Source: Thermanaerothrix sp034436175 (GTDB lineage Bacteria > Chloroflexota > Anaerolineae > Anaerolineales > Anaerolineaceae). Taken from it: a DNA stretch of 5,454 bases. The notes below the pieces were generated by a model. The model ran no database searches. It worked only from the letters and a program-made list of their open reading frames with translations, and had not been told where the DNA came from. The DNA is taken from assembly GCA_964427505.1 (NCBI GenBank), contig CAYRUO010000055.1:1-5454 (forward strand), given 5' to 3'. A program made the position numbers and the translations under genes. Below, piece by piece: positions 1-5,151 of the stretch (its first letter is position 1; every line of letters starts with the position of its first letter).

Positions 1-1
1 C

Positions 2-265
2 CGCGCCTATTACCGGCGCCCGGTCGAAGCCCTCGCCGCCGAGCAACCCCTGGCCGCGTGGTGGATTCAGTGGCGCACCTGGACACGTGCCGTGCGTCAC
101 CTGGGGGAAGCCTCGCCCTGCTACGCCGATTGGCACACAGCCGCCGAAGCGCTCGGCTTGGGCTTGAGCCAGCGCGAACGTATTCTGGCCGCGCTGGATG
201 CCTACCTGGATACGGTCGAAGAAACGCTCGATCAATGGGCCGGCGAAAACGGCGTGCGCATGTAG
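2..265 (+). CDS. C-terminal part of an unrecognised protein (5' truncated by the window)
   Basis: This frame is open from the first bases of the window to a TAG at 263-265, giving the last 87 residues of a protein whose start lies outside. I do not recognise the family. The fragment is rich in Arg, Ala and Trp (the segment AAWWIQWRTWTRAVRHL is notable) and ends in what looks like a helical stretch, LSQRERILAALDAYLDTVEETL, followed by a short polar tail. No transmembrane segment or catalytic motif is visible. Support for it being a real gene is the uninterrupted frame, the amphipathic, non-repetitive composition, and a strong intrinsic terminator that overlaps the stop codon on the same strand. 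It is the left neighbour of the candidate replication origin, so a replication or partition role is imaginable, but nothing in these residues shows it. Confidence 0.65.
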   Translation, partial: RAYYRRPVEALAAEQPLAAWWIQWRTWTRAVRHLGEASPCYADWHTAAEALGLGLSQRERILAALDAYLDTVEETLDQWAGENGVRM

Positions 266-277
266 CGCGCCGTTTTT
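246..277 (+). terminator. Intrinsic terminator overlapping the stop codon of the left gene
   Basis: AAAACGGCG at 246-254 is perfectly complementary to CGCCGTTTT at 268-276. The stem can be extended inward by a T-G pair and two G-C pairs, leaving a loop of about 7 nt. It runs directly into TTTTT at 273-277, the usual form of a Rho-independent terminator. The upstream arm lies inside the last codons and the TAG stop (263-265) sits at the loop boundary, so a ribosome completing the gene would cover the hairpin. Confidence 0.8.
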
Positions 278-293
278 CCAACCTCCAACTGCT

Positions 294-331
294 GGCCCGT
301 CCGTCCTCTGTGGGCGGACGGCGCGCCTTTT
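294..331 (+). terminator. Possible second, weaker terminator hairpin
   Basis: CCGTCC at 301-306 pairs with GGACGG at 316-321 across a 9-nt loop. GGC at 294-296 can pair with GCC at 325-327 across a small internal loop, and TTTT follows at 328-331. It would act as a back-up to the terminator at 246-277. The stem is interrupted and the T-run short, so this is tentative. Confidence 0.4.
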
Positions 332-399
332 AATGACCGGGGCGCTGCGGAGATGCCATCCCTGGGGGGTGGGCACAAGGCGAATTTTTCCCCGCCCCC

Positions 400-469
400 T
401 GTGGATAACTGGGCAAAATCTGTGGATAAACGGGGATACCTGTGGAAAAGTGCTCCGAATTGGGGAAAA
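400..469 (-). promoter_or_regulatory. Phased array of DnaA boxes (two perfect, two degenerate)
   Basis: Four same-orientation sites begin at 400 (TGTGGATAA, perfect), 421 (TGTGGATAA, perfect), 441 (TGTGGAAAA, one mismatch) and 461 (TGGGGAAAA, two mismatches). Their start-to-start spacing is 21, 20 and 20 bp, about two helical turns, which places all four on the same face of the DNA. A weaker related sequence (CGGGGATAC at 431-439) sits one turn after the second box. The arrangement suits cooperative DnaA filament assembly; the grading from perfect to degenerate is seen directly. Confidence 0.75.
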
Positions 470-596
470 TGAACCTCCGCCCTCCCCCCGCCTTCACCCC
501 CAGATATGGGGGGTGGTTTGCGACCAGCGCCACATCCTTACACAAATGACTCTACGCATGTTTCGCCCTGTTCTCATCCTCATCCGTGTCGCAAGG

Positions 597-631
597 TTAT
601 CCGCACGTTATCCCCAACCGCCTGGGGATAA
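597..631. promoter_or_regulatory. Cluster of three DnaA boxes with an inverted pair
   Basis: TTATCCGCA at 597-605 and TTATCCCCA at 608-616 are direct repeats 11 bp apart, one helical turn. The second is followed after six bases by its exact inverse, TGGGGATAA at 623-631, giving a perfect 9-bp inverted repeat. Each site differs from TTATCCACA at the seventh base only. These would be moderate-affinity DnaA sites; the inverted pair could also form a small cruciform or be a dimer operator. Confidence 0.7.
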
Positions 632-703
632 AAAACGGCGCAACGACCGCAGGGATGGGCCGCAAGCGTCGGGCTTCCCCCAGCCGTGGGGGATGACGAT
701 CGG

Positions 704-712
704 TTATCCACA
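704..712 (+). promoter_or_regulatory. Perfect DnaA box
   Basis: TTATCCACA matches the consensus exactly. A degenerate copy, ATATCCCCA at 712-720, overlaps it by one base. Its orientation is opposite to that of the array at 400-469. Confidence 0.75.
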
Positions 713-795
713 TATCCCCAGCCCCTACGACTACGACGATCTTACAGATTCTTCCCTGGGGAGAGAATGAAGAAATGAGAAGTGAGCGCAGAGGA

Positions 796-804
796 TGGGG
801 ATAA
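796..804 (-). promoter_or_regulatory. DnaA box variant next to an AT-rich run
   Basis: TGGGGATAA is the complement of TTATCCCCA, the same one-mismatch variant seen twice at 608-631. It leads directly into the AT-rich run ending at 820, so it is the box closest to the possible unwinding element. Confidence 0.5.
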
Positions 805-901
805 ATGTCTTGAATAAAATGGGGATGGCCGGGGAAAGGGCGTGTGAGGGCGTGCGCTGAGGGCATAAGAAAAGAAAGCAGGATGAAAGTAGGGTTGGCT
901 T

Positions 902-921
902 GGCCCATCTCCGGCTGGGCC
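902..921. repeat. Inverted repeat GGCCCA/TGGGCC
   Basis: GGCCCA at 902-907 and TGGGCC at 916-921 form a 6-bp GC-rich stem with an 8-nt loop. On the plus strand it is followed only by GTTT, so it is a poor intrinsic terminator. Confidence 0.5.
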
Positions 922-953
922 GTTTGCCGTAGCATTCGGTTGGATTCTCCCAA

Positions 954-1019
954 GGTCACCACCTGCCCGGGGGGTGACCCCCTACGTGGATGAATCAAGA
1001 TCACCCATCGCCGTAGGGG
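954..1019. repeat. Two back-to-back inverted repeats
   Basis: GGTCACC (954-960) pairs with GGTGACC (973-979) across a 12-nt loop. CCCCTACG (979-986) pairs with CGTAGGGG (1012-1019) across 25 nt. The two hairpins share base 979. An alternative pairing, GGGTGA (972-977) with TCACCC (1001-1006), would exclude both stems, so two mutually exclusive folds are possible if the region is transcribed. Confidence 0.55.
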
Positions 1020-1183
1020 CCGGGGGGACTGCCCGCGTCGGTTTGCCGGGGGCTGAAGCCCACACCTCACCCGGGCCGTCGCCCTGCCCGACGCATAAAC
1101 CCCGGCCGGAGCGATGACCCCGGCGCTACCCCCAGGTGGGCAACGGCTCCGGACAATCTCAGGCAGACGACCTTTGACAAACG

Positions 1184-1198
1184 CGGGTACGGTACCCG
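1184..1198. repeat. 15-bp odd palindrome CGGGTAC-G-GTACCCG
   Basis: Two perfect 7-bp arms flank a single central base. With no room for a loop it resembles a dimeric protein-binding site more than an RNA hairpin. TTGACA lies just upstream at 1174-1179, but I see no -10 element at the right distance and no gene that would be controlled. Confidence 0.45.
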
Positions 1199-1230
1199 GG
1201 CAGGGCAACGCTTCCGTTCATCCCTGTCTG

Positions 1231-1286
1231 CGCCGTCTCCACCCGGTCGCGGCAGGCGCCTATGCCTCCACCACTGCCAGACGGCG
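1231..1286. repeat. Extended stem-loop downstream of herA
   Basis: CGCCGTCT (1231-1238) pairs perfectly with AGACGGCG (1279-1286), and inside it GGCAG (1251-1255) pairs with CTGCC (1274-1278). An outer helix GCAGAC (1163-1168) with GTCTGC (1226-1231) and a small hairpin GTTAG/CTAAC (1300-1315) flank it. On the minus strand this would lie in the 3' region of the herA transcript, or in a separate structured RNA. No known RNA family is recognised. Confidence 0.4.
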
Positions 1287-1377
1287 GCTTCGGCCCACCG
1301 TTAGAGCAGCCTAACCCATCTCAGCGCAGGCTTACCTCACGAACCTCGCCGCGGCTTCTTTAGAAGAGAATTGTGCC

Positions 1378-3093
1378 CTAAAACCCCAACTTCTTCAGGT
1401 TCTCTTCGACGCTGGATGCAGATTTCCCCAGCACTTCCTCCCAGAAGCGCTCGTCATAGCGGCGGCTGCGGATGGGGATGGCCATCGGCACGCCCCAGCC
1501 CATCACCAGCACCTCTTCGCGCGGCTGAAGGTGGGTGAGCATCCCGCGCAGTTGGTCGCGGTCGGCCAGGCCGGAAAGCACGGCGTGAATATCGCTCTCA
1601 TCCCCCAGCCAGCCGCTGATGCGCGTGCCCAACTGCGACATCACCTCATCGTAAATCTGCGAGGGGCGCTGATCCACCACCAGCAGGGTGACGAAGTATT
1701 TGCGCATCTCGCGGGCGATGGTGCTGAAGGTGGTCTGCGCGGCCAGTTCGCGGTTGAGCAGTTTGTGCGCCTCTTCCAGCACGATCACCAGCGGGCGCGG
1801 GGGCGGGTTCTTGCTCTTATCCGAGCGGTAGGCTTCGGTCTTCTTCACCCACGCCTCGCGGATGTGACGGGTAAGCACGTTGGTCACCAGCAGGTAATCC
1901 AGGTCGCTCTCGAACTTGCCGAACGAGAGCACCACGTGCTGACCGGCTTCCAGGGACTTGATGATCTGCTGGATGGTCGCGCCGGGCGGTGGATCGGGGA
2001 CGATATACGGCTTCTCGAACAGGCGGCGCAGTTTGTTGTGCAGGGCTTCGGCGGCCATCACATTGGTGCCGACCGCATTCGCCCAATAGGCCACGCTGTG
2101 GGGCGCCGGTACCTTCTTGCCGTTCTCATCGGTCTCTTCCGCCCCGACCTCCATCTGGCGAAACTCGTGGAACCAGCGCTCCCCGAACGACTGCACCAGC
2201 GCCGCCAGGGTGGTGGGTGTGGTCTCTTTCAGGTTGAGTTCGCGCGTCAGCATCTCGATATCCTCGGGCTCCAGGTCGCGCTCGGCCAGGACGAGGTTGA
2301 AATCGGGCGTGCGGTCGTGGATGCGGGTCTCCGCCCCCAGGCCGACCACGCGCACCTTGGCCGGGAATTTGGTGCGCAGGCCGATTACCGGCTGGCGCGT
2401 ATCCGAGGCGATATCGTCATACCCGTATTCGTTGTGCATATCGAAGACCAGCACCGAGGCCTGATCGTAGTTAATCAGGCCGGCCAGGATCATGCGGGTG
2501 AGGAAGGATTTGCCGGTGCCGGTAGCGCCGAAGATGCCCGCCGAACGCTGGACGAATTTCTCCAGGTCAATCGGGATGGGATGCCCCTGCTCACGGGTGT
2601 AGCCGAGGACGAAGTTGCGCTCGCTCGGCTCCCCGAAGATCTCGGCCACATCGCCGGCGCCGGCCAGGCGCACCGTGGCATGGTGCAGGGGGACGGTGCG
2701 CACGCTCATGATGCGCCCGCCCTCGGGATGCTCGCGCACCCAGGCGTCGTAGTCGGGCGTGCCCGGCTCCGGGCCGATCTCGGCCATCAATTTGGGCAGG
2801 ACTTCCAGGTTGGTGTAGAGGGTCTGGCCGTGGAGCAAATCCACCAGCCCGCGCGGCAGGCGTGCCTCGGCGGGTTCATCGGCAAAGCGCGGATCGGTGG
2901 CGCCGAGTTGCAAATCCACCACGGTGCCGTAGAACTGCCAATTTCCGGAACGGATGGTGACGAAACTGCCCTCTTGAATGGTCTGCGGGGGCACGGTCAG
3001 GCGCACGCGCAGGGTGCTCTGCAAACTGCCGCCCACCACATAGCCGATGGGCTGGCCTTCGCGGTCCAAAACGGTCAGCGGTTGGGATGTCAT
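1378..3093 (-). CDS. herA: HerA-type bipolar DNA translocase ATPase
   Basis: This 571-residue protein has the layout of HerA, a hexameric ring ATPase of the FtsK-HerA superfamily that pumps duplex DNA into the NurA nuclease during end resection. Residues about 10-65 look like the N-terminal HAS barrel (GYVVGGSLQSTLRVRLT, then EGSFVTIRSGNWQFYGTVVD). Walker A is GATGTGKS at 189-196 with Lys195. VLVFDMHNEY at 214-223 is the family motif after the second core strand. LVIVLEEAH at 435-443 is the Walker B strand with acidic residues Glu440/Glu441. DQRPSQI at 474-480 is the polar sensor motif, and RISGWLGDESD (491-501) carries a conserved Arg region. The ATG is preceded by GGAGGA at 3100-3105 with 6-nt spacing. 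It is last in a minus-strand run nurA / HAS-like gene / herA and starts 12 bp after the middle gene. Length is as expected. No clear intrinsic terminator follows the stop. Confidence 0.93.
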   Translation of the reverse strand: MTSQPLTVLDREGQPIGYVVGGSLQSTLRVRLTVPPQTIQEGSFVTIRSGNWQFYGTVVDLQLGATDPRFADEPAEARLPRGLVDLLHGQTLYTNLEVLPKLMAEIGPEPGTPDYDAWVREHPEGGRIMSVRTVPLHHATVRLAGAGDVAEIFGEPSERNFVLGYTREQGHPIPIDLEKFVQRSAGIFGATGTGKSFLTRMILAGLINYDQASVLVFDMHNEYGYDDIASDTRQPVIGLRTKFPAKVRVVGLGAETRIHDRTPDFNLVLAERDLEPEDIEMLTRELNLKETTPTTLAALVQSFGERWFHEFRQMEVGAEETDENGKKVPAPHSVAYWANAVGTNVMAAEALHNKLRRLFEKPYIVPDPPPGATIQQIIKSLEAGQHVVLSFGKFESDLDYLLVTNVLTRHIREAWVKKTEAYRSDKSKNPPPRPLVIVLEEAHKLLNRELAAQTTFSTIAREMRKYFVTLLVVDQRPSQIYDEVMSQLGTRISGWLGDESDIHAVLSGLADRDQLRGMLTHLQPREEVLVMGWGVPMAIPIRSRRYDERFWEEVLGKSASSVEENLKKLGF

Positions 3094-3105
3094 GGCAGTT
3101 CCTCC

Positions 3106-3738
3106 CTATAGGTCCAGTTGAGTATCGGCGAGGGCGCTGAGCACGGTGGCGAGGGTGGCGTAGTCATCGCGCAGTAGCGTGATCAATTCGCGCGCCGCCT
3201 CGCGCGCCCAGTGGGGGTTGCCGCCCCGGTCGTGGCAGGCTTGGGCGTGTTGCAGGTGCGCCGCCAGCACTTCGGCCAGCGGCTGATCGGTAGCGCGCAA
3301 GAGATGGCGGAGATAGCCGAAGCGCCCGTGTGTGGTAAAGCGGCACACCTCGGCGGGGGTGCAGGTATAGAGCACATGCAGTACCAGCGGCGGGCGCGGC
3401 GGCAGTAAGTGGCTGAGGCGTCCGTTTTGCTCGTAGCCGACAAAGAGCACGCCGATCTCCAGCGGCAGGTTGCGGTTGTATTGGTTATCCAGGATCACGC
3501 TGGGGTCGAGGTTATCGCTGACCACCACCTGGCGCGTCAGCCCGTCATCGAAGACCTGGATATTGGCCACCACGCCGTAAACCTGGTACGCCTCGTCCAC
3601 GGGCAGGCGCACCAGACTGCCCAACGGCGGCAGATGGGGCTGGCCGGCGCGACAGCCGACCACGCAGCGGGTGGTATCGGCGCGCAGCATGCGCCCGATT
3701 TCGAGGGGGGTGGGAGAAGCGAGGGGTTGCTGGGTCAT
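3106..3738 (-). CDS. Small HAS-barrel-like protein encoded between nurA and herA
   Basis: The 210-residue product has no ATPase or nuclease motif. Its first half resembles the HAS barrel at the start of HerA. PLEIGRMLRADTTRCVVGCR at 11-30 is followed by PPLGSLVRLPVDEAYQVYGVVANIQVFDDGL (37-67), matching the pattern of an entry strand, a G-S-x-V strand, then a Y-G-V-V strand as in HerA's EGSFVTIRSG...YGTVVDLQ. Residues about 68-135 are further predicted beta strands (LPLEIGVLFVGY, PLVLHVLYTCTP). The rest is helical (HLLRATDQPLAEVLAAHLQHAQ, AREAARELITLLRDDYATLATVLSAL). Four cysteines (C25, C29, C126, C132) pair up as Cx3C and Cx5C. The ATG has GGAG at 3746-3749 with 7-nt spacing, and the TAG is 12 bp before herA, indicating co-transcription. 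A role as accessory or adaptor of the HerA-NurA complex is inferred from the fold resemblance and position only. Confidence 0.85.
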   Translation of the reverse strand: MTQQPLASPTPLEIGRMLRADTTRCVVGCRAGQPHLPPLGSLVRLPVDEAYQVYGVVANIQVFDDGLTRQVVVSDNLDPSVILDNQYNRNLPLEIGVLFVGYEQNGRLSHLLPPRPPLVLHVLYTCTPAEVCRFTTHGRFGYLRHLLRATDQPLAEVLAAHLQHAQACHDRGGNPHWAREAARELITLLRDDYATLATVLSALADTQLDL

Positions 3739-3816
3739 GGGAGAACTCCGCTAGACGAGAAAGATCAACCACAAGCAAGGTAATTCAACGCGTGTTGGGG
3801 GTTGGAAACGGGGCAA

Positions 3817-5013
3817 TCACCGCACACCTCGGCGGCTCGAATGTTGCAAATCCTGTTTACTGCGCTGTTTTTCGGATTCCTCGCCCACCGCCACACCCTG
3901 CAGGCGCCATTCCTGTTCGATCATCGCCGCCACGGCCTGCCGATCTTCATAGGTTACCACGGCCAACTCGTGGGCGCGGGTGAGGGCATAGGGATAGCGG
4001 CGGTTGGGGGTGATCTGCGTCTGCTGGATGAGGACGCCGTGCAGGGTGGCCACCGCGGCGGCATCCGCGGCCACCCACTGCGTAACCTCCACCCGCACCA
4101 CCTTGGGCTGGTTTGAGCGCCCGACGTTGAGGTAGAAGAAGTACAGCCCCAACTGCCCCTGCGCCGCCTGGCGGAAGCGTTCGGCGCTGGTGGACTGCAG
4201 GCCGAAGAGGGCCGAGCGCTCGCCGGGTGGTAATAATTGGTTGAAGAGGGCGCGGTCGGTCACGCCGCGCAGGGGGCGCACCTGCCCGGCCTGTGCCAGT
4301 TCGCGCTCATCCAGCAGAGCCAGTTCCAGCAGGCGCACCACCAGGTCGGCCTGGGGCTTGTCCACGTAACCGGCGGTGATCACCCCCTTGGCGGCCAGCG
4401 CCGCCAGCACGCGCAGGTAGTCCTGAAACTTGGCGTGGAATTCGGGATCCTCGCGCGGTTGGCGGTAGAGTTCGAGCGGCCCATCGGTGAGCGTGATCAG
4501 CGGGGCGGTGGTTTCATCGTGCAGGCGCTCGAGCAGGGCGCGCCGCTCGCGCAGGTCGCGTTCGAGGGCGATGCGTTCCTCGCCGATCGTGCCCAGGTCG
4601 TCGTAAAGATCCTGGTTGAGCAGTACCTCGCTCTGGATGATCTCTTGGGGCGGGCGTTGGTGGGCCAGATCGTAGGTGAACAGGCCGATGTTGATCAGGC
4701 CGAAGGGGATGCGGTCGTGGTGGTTGGGGTTGGCGTTAGAGCCATCCGCCGCCAGCAGTAACCCCTGGGTGGGGGCGGGCGGGGCGGGGATGTGCGTGGT
4801 CAGCGCCTCGCGCCAGGGCAAGGCACAGCGCAGAGAGGGATTGGCACGTAAGGCTTGCTCCACGCGCCGGGTCAGGTCGGGCAGGCGGTCGGCCCAGGTG
4901 TGCAGGGCGTCCCAAGCGCACTTGAAACTCTCGTCCAGGCGCGCTTGCTCGCGCAGCGCCTCACCTGCCGCCTGCCGGATTTGCCGATGCACCGCGACGA
5001 AATTAATGGTCAT
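3817..5013 (-). CDS. nurA: NurA-type 5'-3' nuclease (NurA domain protein)
   Basis: This 398-residue protein carries the NurA domain, an RNase H-like nuclease that works with HerA to resect DNA ends; the active site binds a divalent metal (Mn2+) through conserved acidic residues. Visible motifs in order are LLLAADGS at 85-92 (Asp90, first catalytic strand), LITLTDGPLEL at 172-182 (Asp177), ITAGYVDKPQADLVVRLLEL at 212-231 (Asp218, Lys219) and YPYALTRAHELAVVTYEDR at 340-358 (His348). The first 80 residues are a helical N-terminal extension. The last 20 are polar and charged, look disordered and are probably not part of the fold. The ATG start is supported by GGGGTGA (complement of 5020-5026) 6 nt upstream. 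It is the first gene of the run and is separated from the next by 78 bp, in which I see no terminator or convincing promoter. It is transcribed divergently from the Tat gene. Confidence 0.9.
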   Translation of the reverse strand: MTINFVAVHRQIRQAAGEALREQARLDESFKCAWDALHTWADRLPDLTRRVEQALRANPSLRCALPWREALTTHIPAPPAPTQGLLLAADGSNANPNHHDRIPFGLINIGLFTYDLAHQRPPQEIIQSEVLLNQDLYDDLGTIGEERIALERDLRERRALLERLHDETTAPLITLTDGPLELYRQPREDPEFHAKFQDYLRVLAALAAKGVITAGYVDKPQADLVVRLLELALLDERELAQAGQVRPLRGVTDRALFNQLLPPGERSALFGLQSTSAERFRQAAQGQLGLYFFYLNVGRSNQPKVVRVEVTQWVAADAAAVATLHGVLIQQTQITPNRRYPYALTRAHELAVVTYEDRQAVAAMIEQEWRLQGVAVGEESEKQRSKQDLQHSSRRGVR

Positions 5014-5042
5014 GCCGTCTCACCCCTTGAACATTTGTCCTA

Positions 5043-5072
5043 ATTCTAACCCGTTTGGCGGGAAAAGAAAAG
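5043..5072 (-). promoter_or_regulatory. Possible promoter for the nurA operon
   Basis: Read on the minus strand, TAGAAT (5043-5048) is a one-mismatch -10 box about 30 nt before the nurA ATG, giving a short leader that still includes the Shine-Dalgarno. The -35 position (about 5066-5072) holds only a T-rich TTTTCT-like sequence, a weak match. The spacer contains the small inverted repeat CCCG/CGGG (5050-5062). Confidence 0.4.
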
Positions 5073-5117
5073 CACCGGTACCTTAAAAAATCGCCCTATC
5101 GCTCCCCTACCGGCGCG

Positions 5118-5126
5118 TGCTATAAT
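5118..5126 (+). promoter_or_regulatory. Extended -10 promoter for the Tat gene
   Basis: TGCTATAAT is a perfect TATAAT with the TGn extension that compensates for a missing -35; the expected -35 position (near 5098-5103) shows no TTGACA-like sequence. Transcription would start near 5133, leaving about 19 nt of leader before the ATG at 5152. Confidence 0.7.
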
Positions 5127-5151
5127 GAAGCCAGCGCACGAAAGGGCTGTC

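Larger units (their letters stand above)
400..820. other. oriC: Candidate chromosomal replication origin (oriC)
   Basis: This gene-free stretch contains three perfect DnaA boxes (TTATCCACA or its complement, at 400-408, 421-429 and 704-712). Five more have one mismatch (441-449, 597-605, 608-616, 623-631, 796-804). DnaA boxes bind the initiator DnaA, and clusters of them in non-coding DNA next to an AT-rich unwinding element define bacterial origins. Eight such sites within about 400 bp of GC-rich DNA is far more than chance would give for a 9-mer. The most AT-rich run I see here is 801-820 (17 of 20 bases A or T), abutting the last box, and is the best guess for the unwinding element. No dnaA, dnaN, gidA or parAB gene is visible within the window, so the identification rests on the boxes. 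A cluster that titrates DnaA away from the origin (datA-like) is the main alternative. Confidence 0.75.
860..1377. other. Gene-free stretch with many short inverted repeats
   Basis: About 500 bp between the DnaA-box cluster and the end of herA. I find no open frame here with protein-like composition, no tRNA, and no recognisable core of RNase P, SRP or tmRNA on either strand. It contains a series of GC-rich inverted repeats (902-921, 954-979, 979-1019, 1050-1061, 1184-1198, 1231-1286, 1300-1315). GGGCTGAAGCCC at 1050-1061 and CCCCTACG/CGTAGGGG look like scattered intergenic palindromic repeats, but their copy number cannot be seen from one window. Confidence 0.55.

Noticed and set aside
198..770. 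A 190-codon plus-strand open frame across the terminator and DnaA boxes
   Set aside because: It overlaps the real gene end at 2-265 in another frame, runs through an intrinsic terminator, and its composition is not protein-like.
1174..1202. TTGACA at 1174-1179 as a promoter
   Set aside because: The expected -10 position reads CGGGCA and there is no gene downstream on that strand.
597..1208. A 203-codon minus-strand open frame across the intergenic region
   Set aside because: Composition is dominated by P, R, G and S with no domain-like pattern; it overlaps the DnaA boxes and the inverted repeats and has no convincing ribosome binding site.
1355..1366. CTTCTTTAGAAG hairpin just after herA as a terminator
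   Set aside because: The stem is short and AT-rich with a two-base loop, and on the minus strand it is followed by GC-rich DNA instead of a T-run.
860..1377. tRNA, RNase P, SRP RNA or tmRNA in the gene-free stretch
   Set aside because: I looked on both strands for the T-loop GGTTCGAATCC-type sequence, the RNase P core GAGGAAAGTCC and the SRP GGAAGGAAGCA-type loop and found none.
1531..3111. A 526-codon open frame on the plus strand opposite herA
   Set aside because: It lies wholly antisense to herA, whose motifs are unmistakable; the product is low-complexity (H, Q, G, A, L rich) as expected from the complement of a GC-rich gene.
4237..4761. A 174-codon plus-strand open frame opposite nurA
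   Set aside because: It is the antisense shadow of nurA; nurA carries the catalytic motifs.
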